Shown piece by piece: positions 1 through 12,389 of a DNA stretch of 64,000 bases. The notes under the pieces are model-generated. The model made no database searches. It was not told the origin of the DNA and saw only the letters and a program-made list of their open reading frames with translations. The first letter of the stretch is position 1; every line of letters starts with the position of its first letter. Position numbers and translations under genes: made by a program. The DNA is from Sclerodactyla briareus (Eukaryota; Echinodermata; Holothuroidea; Dendrochirotida; Sclerodactylidae): assembly GCA_026419785.1 (NCBI GenBank), contig JAODTK010005420.1, positions 124,001-188,000 of the forward strand, in the 5' to 3' direction.

Positions 1-26
1 ACAAGGGAATTCTGCAGCTGATGTCA

Positions 27-541
27 TTAGTTCTGGTTAGCCAATGACAACTTATCCCGTATGACCTTGTTGGACGTAGTCACCTGCAACAGGACTGCAC
101 ATTCGAAGGACGCTCATAATGTGTAAACTTTTCCTTCCTTCAGCTTCTCATCTGACAAACGGACCGTAGTAAGCTTCAGGAGAAGGGCAGCCAAACTCTC
201 CTGGACTGGGGAACCTGATGGAGTTTCCAATCCAAGTTCCTCCTCTATAAATGAAAGAAGGTCCGCAGCGTCCTCATCAACCTCTACATTCTGCCCGTCT
301 CTCTTCACCTGGGTAGACGTATCCCTTCCCTCTGAAGTCTGACGAGTACTAAGAGAGTCTGTCACGAAGTTTCCTTCCTCCAAATCCATACACCACCTCC
401 GATTCAGTTCTCTGTTTTGGGGAGGTGATAATACTTTCGATCTTGGCGATTTGCGCTGAGTTGCCACAGCAGCTTGCTTCAGGTCAGAGTGGCTCCTGAC
501 GACTTTCTACCAACAGGTCATCATCCGAATCCTTGTCTAAA
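27..541 (-). pseudogene. Retroelement Gag-like protein fragment, frameshifted
   Basis: Read on the minus strand, this begins with an acidic patch (DKDSDDDLLVESRQEP), shifts frame near 500, then stays open through a 117-codon segment at 467-114. That segment has an acidic helix (VDEDAADLLSFIEEELG), then SPVQESLAALL and a RLSDEKLKE motif. Two further one-base shifts recover an RPSNVQS block and a TTSNKVIRDKL block before a stop at 27-29. The order (short hydrophobic helix, LSDEKLKE, RPxNC-like, VNxxIWxKL-like) matches, from memory, the N-terminal Gag-like protein of retroelements common in cnidarians and echinoderms. The class (DIRS/tyrosine-recombinase type or other) is uncertain. The rest of the element would lie off the left edge. 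No intact protein can be made. Confidence 0.6.
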
Positions 542-599
542 TTAGGGATATCCAGGGCTGGATGACTCCATGATGACCACTAGTCTTGAACTACTTGCA

Positions 600-760
600 A
601 AGGAATGGCCAAATGCCCAATTTGCACTTTTAAGGAACCATAAACTGGCCAAATGCCCATACACAATTTCTATGTTATGCCCTTGCAGAAGTATGGTCAA
701 ATACCCAATATGCAGAAGCCTAGGCTGAATAACACCACTATGAGGCCAAATGCCATGAAG
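600..760. repeat. Degenerate four-unit repeat with GGCCAAATGCCC motif
   Basis: A motif close to GGCCAAATGCCC recurs near 613, 649, 692 and 741, about 38-50 bases apart, with related flanks (CCAATTTGCA, CCAATATGCAG). A weaker instance (AAAATGCCCAGTGCA) lies near 881. It looks like a decayed minisatellite; small ORFs across it are not convincing. Confidence 0.45.
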
Positions 761-1139
761 GTGAAAACCTAGTAACAATCAAGAAGTTGCGAAAGATACC
801 GCAAATCTCACTGCAACCTGAGGTCTAGGCGAAGTGTCGAATGAAATTAGCAGAAAATATCACCCGTTGCAATATGGCACAAAATGCCCAGTGCAACTAA
901 AAGTCTATGCGTGCAAGTACCAGTTGCGCGAACTGAAAACCATGTGACTGCGAACTGCGAAACAAACAAAACTAGGCCTGTACGCCCAGAATAAGAGCCA
1001 TCAAGCTTAAAATGATAATAAAAAGAAAGCTCCTTGCTAGCCACATCACAGGTAGTACATTAGTACTCACCGAAGCGAAGCAATCAGAAACCGTCAAAAT
1101 TCCCTGTAAAAACACCGATATTTGCTCACCAGCTACCTG

Positions 1140-3420
1140 ATGTAAAATACACGTAGCATGAACTATTATAAACTAACTCGAAGCCAAACGGAGGAACAAA
1201 CGTATATACGTCTGATCATCCGTGACCGGAGCAAAACTGATCCAGCGATGCATCTCATGTATGACCGCAGTGCAATGTGTGTGAAAATAGAGTTTATAGG
1301 TTTGACAACATATTGGACAGGAACAACAGTGTTTAAAAAATCTGTGCTGTTACAACTTGTTCATCTTTTCCAAACTCTGCCAACCCACCAAGAGTTTTAT
1401 TGCGGCGCTAAACTAACCAGATAGGGTTAATCGTGGGGTTGGAAGATATCCATGGATTATTTTTAAGAGACGTGGGGAAAGCATGTTGTTTTGCAATATA
1501 AAATTATTTTGCAATTTCGAAATCATGATATCCAGATTAACAAGCTCTTTACGCTGAAGGTTTGTAAAGCTTATTCTATGCTTAATTTTTTGAGCTGTCA
1601 TGCCATTTCGAAAATTAATATTGTGGAATACCTCATATACAAAGTGATATTTGTACCGTCTTCTATGGATGAATTATGTACAATGTGCAGAAGTACAGGA
1701 CGGTTGACGTTACAAATACATGCGGGTATAATTAGTGTAGTTCAAATAACGATGAAACAAAGCGACTGTGCCTTCCCATACGAGTTAAGGGGTGCTAGTT
1801 AGCGTCATCGAACCACGAACGCATTTCCAGCCAGTAGAGAATGATGGGAGAAACCACGTCCGTATGAATCGATAGTGACCCCTTCCTATGAACGAGAAAA
1901 ACTAAAGAACTAGTTCTTGCCGTCTGTGTAACTATCCAGCCAGGAGGAGAAGTTCCGTGTGGTATCTCTGCAAATGGATGAATTCAGCCTTCAGGGGGTA
2001 GGAAATAACGATGTGGATAACGATTGATGCTAACAATAGATGTAGGCTCACTCAGCCGATATTATTCGCTCCTGGGAACTGTCAGGGTAAACAGGGAAGA
2101 GCAAAGAAAAAAGCGGCCAAGGACGAAACTCATTGGAGAATAGCAATCAGCAGAATCGCATTCAGTTACCTTGTATGTTTCATGCCTTTCTTTTATGGTT
2201 AGACCCCTCCACACGATAGCGCGATTTTATTATCCATACTCTAAAAAGTATCTCTACAACGGGTCGACAATTATCAGTAGTTTATTTCCTTGATAAACCC
2301 TTGTTATAGCATTCGGAAAACCTTGTCTTACGCGAGTGTGCTACCTCTCGGAATAATTCACCTACTCTGTGTCCCAGTAGCAACTCATATTACCTTCTTT
2401 GAGTCGAGCGTCGATCCAGAAGTTTCATTCAGATGGGTTTTGGAGAGTACCAGAGCATGGAGCTAACTGGAGAGGCGATGGGCCTCCTGTTTACTGGTTT
2501 TATTTATGAACTGTTAGTGACAGGGGCGTAGCCACCCCCTGAAGAACTCGAAGGCTAAGTTATGAACATTTCCCCAAATTTTCAATTATCAAAACGCGCA
2601 TATACCTCAATCCACGCGAAGCGCCCATAGTTGACGCGTAGCGTACTCGAAAGTCCCTCCTAGATCATCGGAAATGACAGCATACCCTCCATGCCTTGCT
2701 TGACACAGATCATTTTCTATGACCCTATCGTAACAGATCATCATAAACTTGGGTGGAATTGCTGCTGGCTGAGCTGAGGAATGTATTACTCCCGCAACAG
2801 CAATTGTATACAATGAAAAAAAAAAAACTCAGCAAAAGAGTAACATCGCCATCTGGCCTATATAAATATGCACTATTTTGCTCTGTTACAACTGCCTCAT
2901 TCCCCTCATTGATGTAGGAGCCTACACTTCTGTTGGCTACCCGTTTCACGCGCCACCGTCGATGGCCTATCGCTAGACTTACCTCACCACATTACGTAGC
3001 GTATAATCAGAGTAATATGTGATAGCAGCTGTCTCCTGGGGCTAACCCTATAGCATTCCGGGGGGTGGGGTACATTCAGAACGCCCAACCGTGGATCCAA
3101 TTGCGAACTTTTGTTGAATTCAAACTGTTTTGGACGTACTAATACCTATCGAAGAACCTGTATGTAGAGTTGAAGCTCTTTTCGTTTTCAAGGATAAATT
3201 CTTTGGGGAGCCTTTTTTTCCCCACCGATATTCCTTTTTTTTCTTTTTAAACCAAGGAAGGAATGTCCGAACGAGAGAGCTGAAACAGGGGTGAAAAAGG
3301 GCATTCTAACGTGATTACAAATCACAAAAACCTATTTTGGCCACTGTAGTCCTTTTCGACAAGAACTGGGCCTGTTGCTCAATTATGATCTGCAGGGACA
3401 CGTCACATTTTTCACTGAGT
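1140..3420. other. No recognisable gene
   Basis: Both strands carry only short ORFs (under 105 codons) without recognisable motifs. A GGGGCGTAGCC segment near 2524 resembles the start of the repeat clustered at 49.2-50.7 kb. A 12-base A run lies at about 2817-2828. Confidence 0.4.
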
Positions 3421-3434
3421 TACGAAGGCAGTGT

Positions 3435-5560
3435 TTTAGTGTCCGAGACCGTCTCGGTCTCGAGCCCCGGACTCTCGAGACCAGTTTTTTTTTGCTGTCT
3501 CGGTCTCGCTCTCGGTCTCGAACTATTCTCGAATTTCCGGTCTCGGTCTCGAACCCTTCTGTCTCGGAATTCTTCGTCTTCCGCTTCGAGACCACAAAAA
3601 ATAATATTGGCGTCGTCTTTTTTCTTCAGATAATTTCAGTTCACAGCGAAAATCATCCTGCAATTCATGTTTTGAGCTTGCTATGAACTAGCAAGGGGAG
3701 TGGGCCTTTAATAACTTGGTCAATGTGGGAAACTGCCCAGGGACCAGTATTGGTGCTAGCTTCCCACTTGTTGGCAGTCCCTCACTTAGTCACCTACAGT
3801 AGGCAAGAAGTCAGAAGCCTGGTATGGTAACGTGGTTCATTCTGTTGCTTCCACATGCTAATTTCAGAATGCCTATTTTTGACAGTGGCTATCTTGGCAT
3901 TATCCAATCAAATCCAATTGCTCCGAATAATTGTTATGGTTGTCTGTTCAACCTGAATAGTATCCTGTGGGCTTCCAAGATTATCAAGCGTATTGTTAGG
4001 CCTATCAACCTAATTTTTTTTATTGACCCTAACCATATGACAAATGAATGACTAGAAAGAACCCGGGACTATAAACATAGGAACCCCATTACGTATGCTA
4101 CCCCAATAACACCAAAAACTCTCCAGCGCAGCAGGCCCTGAATCCTGCCTACTGGATAGAAGATGAGGAGAGGTGGAATTTAGGGATTTCAATTACTAAT
4201 TTAGTCGGGAGGAGAATCAATATTATTGAATTAATTTGCTAGTAACTGCAAGTAGCCTAACGACTATCAAGTATCAAGTGTTCCGAAACTGTGAAGCAGA
4301 TATTTGTTTCGATTTTTTCTAGATGTGTAGACCTTCCTTCTCTCATTGGTACAAGGTTCGCGAAAGTTGATCTGACAATGGCTGCACAGTCCCTGAATGA
4401 GAATGGTTCTCAGTACGCTCATTTACATGTACCTTGATGCTTATTGGCTACTTTGTCATGACAGTAGCTATGCCTATGTTAATCATTGAAGTATTTTTTA
4501 GAACGTTATAGCAAGTCCATGCTACAAGTAGTAGTACTAGGCCTAGCCCAAGTGGTGCATTGTTTGTCCAGGGTATTTGCTAGCTGTTGATTAGTTGAAC
4601 ACTGCCCACCTTGACTTACGGGTATTTGTGAAAGGTCCACAAGTAGAAACCGGGCCTAAACACTGACTTCTCATTTTGACATACATTGAGGCCTAACGGT
4701 TACAGTACTGGTATATGAAATTGGTCAATCCAATCATAGGACAAAAGCTAATGGTACGCAATTCGAACGGTTCAAGTTATTGGTTAATTTTGGAATCTAG
4801 GGATGGGACTATGGATGGAGAAACAATAGCGCCCCCACCTGGCCGCATAAGGAGGTGGTGTACACATAGAAGCTAATTGGATTACCGAGACTAGAAAGAA
4901 TCAATAATTCCCTGGTTTGGAGCCGTAGTATGTCTGAAATGCTTTACAGACGTATGCAGAGAAAGAATGGTTTCCCAGGCCAAGAGAAAGAGGTAGACCA
5001 AGTGAATAGATGGGGAGGGGGGGGGGGCTCATCCATGGCCATTCGCATGGCATGTTTACTGTGTATCGGTAATCCCCCCATATTCAGTACAGTTTAATGG
5101 ACAGAGAGGTCAGTCTGCATCCTGGCGGTGTCTTCACAATCTGATTTTCACATTTTATTCAAATGTGATGAAGGGTGTACATTTTGGTTCGTGCGTCACC
5201 GATCAAATTGGCGAACTGGGGAGGGGGGCTGACGGAAATGGGCGGGGGCGTCATTCGCACATGGCATCACCCTTGATTTTATGCTCAGTGGGTTAACTAT
5301 TCCTCGTCGACTGTGGAGAATTATCGGGAAGAAAAGTGTTGACCCCTGTTTTGCAGATCATAAACAAAGCAAATGTAAATCATTAGCAGAGGTTTGTCTA
5401 TCTGTCAACAATGAGCATGTGGGTGAACAGGCCTACAATACAGTTCGGACCTCGACTCGGTCTCTGACCTTGCCGTCTCGGTCTCCCCGAAAGTTGTCCC
5501 GGTCTCGTCTCGGTCTCGACACCCTCTGGTCTCGGTCTCGGTCTCGGAGTTGTGCTCTAC
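3435..5560. mobile_element. Dispersed repeat copy A, bracketed by GTCTCG arrays
   Basis: GTCTCG/GGTCTC hexamers are packed at 3445-3600 and again at 5448-5552. Segments between them (3985-4215 and 4738-5450) match, in order and orientation, the contiguous sequence at 38.27-39.45 kb. Shared landmarks include GGCCTATCAACCTAAT, AACCCGGG, CTCCAGCGCAG, AAAGCTAATGGTA, CAATAGCGCCCC, TCCCAGGC and CCTACAATACAGTTC. Copy A carries two blocks absent from copy B (about 3635-3985 and 4215-4738). No long ORF is present, so this looks like a non-autonomous element or segmental repeat of unknown class. Confidence 0.7.
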
Positions 5561-5659
5561 TACAACACCCTGTTAAGAAGAATAACAGGTTTATGTCTAC
5601 GGTAAAACAATCACGGTAAGCTCCCCCTCCGATTTTTAGTTTTATTGGTACGATTTTCC

Positions 5660-6480
5660 ATGCGTGGCGGAAGTGAGAGTGCTTCACTTTCTTCTCTCCT
5701 TTCTCTTTTCTTCTTTCCTTCTTCTTTCTTCACAATTTTGACCATCTGTTTCTTCCCCGTTTCCTCATTTTCCGCCTCTTTTCCTTTCTTTTTTTTTCCC
5801 TCTCTCTGTCTTTCTCTTTTCCTTCCCTTCCATTTCCTTGTTCCTTTCTTTCTTTCTTTTGACATTTTCTATCTATGGTCCCATTCCCCTCTTTCCATTT
5901 CCAGGAATTCTTACTAATTTTCCCTCGTCTCCTTCCACTACTTCTTTTTTTCCCCATATTTTCTTTTGGTGTTTTTCTCTAATTCTTTCCCTGTTTTCTC
6001 TTGTTTTTTCATTCCCCTTTTTGTATCCCTGATTCCCCTCCTCTTTCCTCCTTTTTGAACTTTGAAATTTGACATCACACCACCTCCCAGTCCCTCTCTT
6101 GTCTCAATTTCTCCTCTTCATTCATAGGTAAATTTCTAGCTCTCTCCTCTAGTTCTAGAGGTTTCTACCTTTCCTTCTTCCTTCTTTACCTTGTATTGCT
6201 TCCTCTTCTGGTCTCTCGTTCATTTGTTTGTGATTCTTCCACTTCCTCTTCCCTTCTCGTCCTCCCCTTGACATATTCCTCTTCTTTGTTTGCCCATTCG
6301 CCTTCCGGGCCCCTTCCACCCCCCCCATTTTGGTAAAGTCTAGCTCTCTTCTCCTTTACCTCTATTTCTCTTTTGTTCCCTTCTTCCCGTCCTTCCTTCT
6401 GTTCCCTTCCCTCCCTCTTTATCCTTCCTTCCATTCCTCTTTTCCTATTGTTTCCCTTCCTCTTCGACATTTTCCCAACA
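5660..6480. repeat. Polypyrimidine tract, about 800 bp
   Basis: For roughly 800 bases the plus strand is overwhelmingly C and T, with TTTCC, CCTTCC and TTCTTT words. The mirrored Lys/Glu/Arg-rich ORFs (minus) and Phe/Ser/Pro-rich ORFs (plus) are compositional artefacts. Such a tract can form triplex DNA and stall polymerases; that is inference from composition. Confidence 0.85.
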
Positions 6481-6499
6481 GTTTTAGTTTATAAAGGCG

Positions 6500-9100
6500 T
6501 CCCCCACCCCGCCCACCGCTGGCTGCGCATGTTAGTGTTAGGCTATACAAAACGTTCAGGCGTCTTCCATAGGAGCAGGTGTTTCATTGAACCAGTGTCT
6601 AACTGTGTGACACGAAATTGCCTCATGGCGCCTGACCACATTGCCTATATACTCTCCCCCACTTATCACAAACTACTTCTTCATAGGAGCACATGCCTGA
6701 AAAAAGAACCACCGCATACACTCAGCTTCCCCAAGGGCAAAAGCGACCAGTCTGCACCTATCCCCCAAATTCCCGGGAAGTATTCGCCCCTACCTGAGCT
6801 AGGGGGAGGGGGAGACCCGGGGGGCGGCATCAACTAACAGGGTCTCGTACGGGACGGGACACAATGGACCGGATTCGTCCGCCGGGACGGTGTGTCAATA
6901 GTATTAGGCTGGCCCTAATTGTGCATTATGTAAAGTGACCTTGGAAAGAACTAAAACGGTTACAAATGAAAATAGTTGTAAACACTACAATCCGCGAGGA
7001 AACCATTGACACTGGTTCATTCATTCAAACTTTCCAGATCAGTGATGGTACATAGTGTTTAGAAAGTGTCCAATTTTGAAACAAAGGAGGATTACATCCT
7101 TGATGTCGGAGGGTGTGTTGGTGTCGGGGTAGGACCCTCTTCGGAGTTGAGTGTATTGCCGATAACAGTGTCGGTATTGGGTGTCGGGTGTCGTCGAGAG
7201 CTGGTCTGTCATCAGTGTTGGATTTGGATTGCTAGGTCGGACACAACACGGTTTGAGATTAGATCCACTTCAAACAGTTACAGTTAATGTGCGGCGTTCT
7301 ATTGACCTATTAAATGGCTTGTGTGACGCGTCCCACCGTATAGACAAGTCGAAATCACGTGGATAATAAGTAGAGGAGATTAACTGTGGTCAATCGGAAC
7401 GAATCCGCGGAAACATAACTGCCCTGTGACTTAATTTTAAGGTTTATAGAGCAGCCGAAAGCCTCACAATTGGCAATAAATGGACATTCAGTGCTCTATT
7501 GATCATCGGAGAATCGGCCAAAAATGTTGGTGAGAAAATTCTTTTTCGGTGACAAAGCAACAAACGTCAAATGGAACGGACACAGTGAGAATGGGAATCG
7601 TCAGATTTAGGTGCTGCTGAATGCTACCGTCATTGTACACCACATCACTATTAAATATCATGGAATGTGTAAATATTGAAAGGCACTACCGACGATTTTT
7701 TCGACTCAATATAACAAGTTTTTTTCCCCACCCAGCTTAGCTAGAGAAGTAGCGGACACGTTGAGCAAGTATGTGGCCGTGTTTCAGAAGAAAATACACC
7801 CGTATATCATTACCGTTATTAAATAAAAACCAAAAAACTCGGTTGAGGCTTGAATGTTTTGAATCGTTTCAGTGAAACATGTGATTCCCGTTAACATACT
7901 CTATATTATGCTGCGATGTGCTAAAGTGAAGGAGACGTGCTAGACAAAGTTCTGAAATGTTAGACCATGTTTCGCTAGATGGGGTCTGAAACGGTTCGTT
8001 ACTCATATGCTGTTTATACCAGTACTTCCCCTGTGAACGTTGAAAGATCAGTATACGGAGTCACATTTATACAATGCCCAATGTTGGTTTAGTATGTAGC
8101 CCTGTAACACGAGGCGTTATATATTTGGATCTGAGTATAATAAATGATCCCGATAGCCGAAAATATTATATGTTAGAGCGTGTTTAGAACAATGAATTTG
8201 TGTCAGTTTCACACGTTTCGTTCGGGATGAATATGCGGTCCAGATATTTTGATTCTGAATGTTTGGTCTGATTTAGTCGGACGGGGTTTAGATTGCCACA
8301 AACCTTTTTTGTTTGGGTTTGAAATGGATTGTTTGAATAAATATTTGATTGAACTGATGAAGTTTAAATTTAATTAGAAATGGTATACCTGCGATGGGGG
8401 GGGGGGTGATATACTGTGTTGGAGAATGTCATCGTTTAGAGTTCTACACTCAGTAAAGTCGGTTGTTGCCATGATCGCCTCACCGATACGCCATGTGAGA
8501 AAGCTCGTAGGATCACACACAAAATGGAGTGTTATTTCCAATGAGGTCGTTTTGAGGATATCAATATGGAGTGCCGATAGGCGAACTGTTGTAAAATGTT
8601 TATATTTAGATTTTTATGTGTCCTGCAAGTGTATTTCTCAAGACAATGGTGCATGTTACTTGGTACTCTCTATTACGCTAGAGGATTCCCTGGTACATTA
8701 AACCTCTTTATTTCAGGCCGAACGCGGTGAATATAAGGCACGATCTGCTATTGCAATGTGCTTCTAACGTCACGGGGACACCCGAATCTGTGTAATACAA
8801 CTCGATTCATTCCGCCTAGGGATATCGCCCTTCCGAAGGGTGTTGACAATAAAATAGAGTATCTCAATATAACGGATCCCTTCAATGGTACACTCGTATC
8901 TGTCTTCCAGGCCACAGTATTGTGTATTAGAGAAGCAACACTCGAAATCTGTTATTCTGAATTATTCCGTCCCACAAGACAGTTCTCGGACCACAGCTTT
9001 CCTCAATATACACTTAGCTGTCCGTGATATCATCAGCAAGTACCACATAAAGTACCAATGTTAGTTGATACCTTTTCTCTATCTTTTCTCCTCCTCGCCT
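6500..9100. other. No recognisable gene
   Basis: A modestly AT-rich stretch with short ORFs only (the longest are about 90 codons near 8.43-8.70 and 8.76-9.03 kb, without motifs I recognise). It includes a TGTCGG-rich patch at 7100-7200 and a 12-base G run at about 8396-8407. Confidence 0.4.
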
Positions 9101-9120
9101 TGTCACCTGTAGGGCGTGCG

Positions 9121-9182
9121 CGTTACAAATCTCTTTTATTATTTATTATATTATTATTATTCTTATATTTTTATTTTATACT
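9121..9182. repeat. AT-rich (TTA)n-like microsatellite
   Basis: Imperfect TTATTATT and TATTTTTA units run across this interval, just downstream of the L1-like 3' end on the minus strand. They may be remnants of an AT-rich retrotransposon tail. Confidence 0.5.
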
Positions 9183-9388
9183 GATGCTCGGATATTACAT
9201 GCACACACCTCAGACATAGTCCCATATCGTGAATATTAGTAGAACATAACTTAAACTAAATATTCACAATGACATGACTCGCTCAATGCCCTTTATGTCC
9301 TTGGCCTTATTCTTACGGCTTAACCGTGCCACTCCCACATCCAACTAAACCTAAATTTGTGTCGGAAACTTAGTCTGGACTCCGTTTA

Positions 9389-11660
9389 TCAAGCTTGCAG
9401 ATAAATATAAATCTTTGCATAACATATTGTAAGATGTGGTATTGTCTCTTGCATTTCTCTTGGTAACCAAAACGCACATTGTCCGAGCTCTATGGTATCT
9501 GAATTGAACAGATCACTGCTATTTTCCCCCCACATTATTGAAATAGAAACTGTTTTTTCAATTGCCTCACCGCAAAAAGTACAGTTAGGATTATCGGGTG
9601 TAGTTACATGAATCCTCATTCCTCACCAGGAATGGTTTGTTGATATATTCTATGATTAATTTAATATTGAAAGTACCTAATTGGTATCTCCAATACCATT
9701 ACATTAATCACCCAAAAATCTCCCCCAATCAAAACTCTACTTTCGAATTCCTTTGTTCGCCATTTCAAACAACAACGGTGTTTTTAATAACATTACAAGT
9801 CCCTAAAAATATCATACGCATACGACCGGGCCTTTTTTTCTTACAAACTAACCTGCGGCGTCCAGCATCGTTTGTGCCTAGATATGCGAACTGGCAACCG
9901 TTAATCTCCCAGGAAGGACGGCCTCCCAATCCGAAGGAATCGCATTGGATAATTTCCATTCAATCTTTGTTAACGGAAAGTTGTGGACAGTTTGAATCGA
10001 TTAATAAACTCATTATAAACCGGAGGGCTTTCCAATCGCGTGAAAAAAAATCCCTCACATAACCGAACGTTTTAAGAATTATTAACACTTCTTATACCAT
10101 ATACGCGGTTTTCCCTTACTAAAGCTATTGTTCCAATAGCTGATCACCATCACCGAATTTAGACGTTGAGTAACAAAAGTCGAGGTCACTCCACTCCATG
10201 CGCAACAACAGTTTAAAATAAACTGATTTGTTCACTCTCTTGAACAAGTCTATGCCTCTGAAGTTCAGCTAAAAGGAAAATGTTTACCAACGTTTCTCAG
10301 GAAATAATCAAACATGGTTTTCCAATGACTTCCGTGTGGTCAATATATCTCTTAATCCATGTACTTTTTTGTACTTTTCATGAAATCAAAAACACTTAAT
10401 CCTATTGTGACCCCCATCAATGGGTGAACTTGTATATGTCCTCGTTTTTATCTTGTGATTTTTTACCACCCCCCAAAATGAAATTAAATAGTACATAATT
10501 ATTCGCGTGTGAACGAATTTGGTGGGTCCGGTAAAACTGAAAACAGGAATACAAGCTGAGACCAGGCGAAGCGTTTTTCACAACAACAATGTTTCCATGG
10601 GGTCATATCCGAGTTGCCACGGAAATCTGTTTTAAAAGAAGAGAGTCTTGACCATTTAACATGGAATTTAAAGCAATAATAAATATCAACCGTTTTTAGT
10701 AACCATTACCCCTAACACACGAACAGTAACCAAACTACACAGGGAAATTAGGAAGAGGACGTTAATGTGCCTATGTGATCATACATGATCCTGGTCCGTA
10801 ACTTGAAAGCCCAGTATTTCTCACATAATTAAAAGTAGGGCTTAAATGCATATCTGTCTTCTTCTTCCTCATTCCGTTTTCCAACACTAAAACATCCCAG
10901 ATGAGTCCCGTGATTCATGAAGCGCAGTCCGTTAGAAATAAAGAGTTTTTATAACCAAACGTATATACTATCACCAAAATTGAATAAATATAGAGTATGA
11001 TAAGGAAATTATTCCAGTTAATACTATCAAACGCTTTCCCAAAATCTAAAAAATAAAAAAATTCCCGGGCTTTTTATTTTGATTGCATATTCTAATAGTA
11101 CTAGAAAGTCAATATTTTTCTCCCAATATACCTATTTTTCAGGAACCCAGTTTTGGTCAGGATGCATAATATTTGTAAACCTCTTTAAGTCTGCAAGCAA
11201 TACAGGCACAGCTATTTGATAATCTACATTTAATATAGATATTGGTCCTCCAATTTTCCCATTTTCTTTAGATTTTTTTTCTTGGTTCTTTTGGTATAAA
11301 GTGTAATTCCTCTACCCTGCTCGGGAGACATTTTCCAGTCACACACCTTGAAATTAAGGGACATTAATACAAAATGCTGAATCTGCTGAATCTCTGGCAA
11401 GACAAGCTTTTAGAATTCTACTGGTAACCCATCACTACCTGGGACTCTTTAACTTGAGGGCATGCCGATAAAACCTTGACCACCAGCATGTCGTCTTCAT
11501 TCATTTAAAAAAACCTTCACAACCCTCTCTTTGTTCGCCAGAGATGCGTTGAACATGAAGGATGTGTAAAGCCATTATCACACGAGGCCTCATTGGGAGA
11601 ATATAAGTTTTCATAACACGTTTTCTGTACTTTCAAAATAGCAGAAGGGTCTGCAATGTC
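9389..11660 (-). pseudogene. L1-like LINE ORF2 (reverse transcriptase to C-terminal Cys region), decayed
   Basis: Several conserved blocks of an L1-like ORF2 appear in the correct order on the minus strand. An ISILNVDYQIA block lies near 11240, TGFLKNRYIG near 11130, and the catalytic-region motif DFGKAFDSINW near 11030. Next come MNHG/FSVGKRNEEEDRY near 10870-10920 and FINRFKLSTTF near 9990. A CTFCGEAIE block near 9575 corresponds to the C-terminal cysteine motif of L1 proteins. In the family the protein nicks target DNA and reverse-transcribes its own RNA. Here at least six frameshifts or stops separate the blocks. The N-terminal endonuclease is not identified, so the copy is probably 5'-truncated. 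A plus-strand ORF of 141 codons at 9637-10062 is its shadow. Confidence 0.88.
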
Positions 11661-11760
11661 TATTCCCCTGCATCAGTTGAACTTTTATAGACTTCTGCTC
11701 CGTCGTTACGTTTTTTTTTTACGATTAAAAAAATATTGGGTATTCCTCTCACCTCTTTTC

Positions 11761-11819
11761 TATTATTATTATTATTTTATTATTATTATTATTTTATTAT
11801 ATTATTATTATTATTATAT
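11761..11819. repeat. (ATT)n microsatellite
   Basis: About 59 bases of nearly pure TTA/ATT repeat with two T insertions. It lies between the two L1-like copies. Confidence 0.95.
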
Positions 11820-11912
11820 GTATACAATGACACATCCGAAAATGATTAAACGAAATACACATGCATAGTCAGGTATTTTACAACAAAATAGTTTAAACCC
11901 CCCCAACACAAC

Positions 11913-11932
11913 CAACCCCCCCCCCCCCCCTT
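11913..11932. repeat. Poly-C run
   Basis: A run of about 15 C residues follows CAACCAA. Length is likely unreliable in the assembly. Confidence 0.85.
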
Positions 11933-12389
11933 AAAATTCAACTTGCACAGCAACACTACTTTGGCAGACAAATGCGCAAGAAAGACTGATTAAAAACTAG
12001 GGAAGAGGTTTTCAAACTTCTCCTTGAGTACACACCTCATAGATTTCATGGGATGGATCGGAGTGGAAGCTCAATCGACATTCGTAGACCAATTACCGAA
12101 GAAGTGCCACTAAACAACTGTACCTAGGTTGTACGATCTTATAGTCTATTCTCTGTTGTATTGGCACCGATGCAACTCACGCAAGAGAGGGGAGTGCAGC
12201 CCTGTTTTGGAGGTCCGGCGCAGCCGCTGGATATTCTTCTGAGAAATTCCCACCACCAGGAAGAGATTGCTCGTAATCTAGCCGAAGCAAAGACAAGTGA
12301 TCGCACCCCTCCCATATATATATTACCACAGTATACAGCAGTTGAAAATAATTTTTTTACTTCTCTTCTAAGGCATTCCCTCTGAAATG

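Noticed and set aside
5611-6470. Lys/Glu/Arg-rich minus-strand proteins and Phe/Ser/Pro-rich plus-strand proteins
   Set aside because: Direct translation of the polypyrimidine tract in several frames; compositional artefact.
9637-10062. 141-codon plus-strand ORF as a gene
   Set aside because: It is antisense to the L1-like ORF2 C-terminal region, whose motifs are clear on the minus strand.
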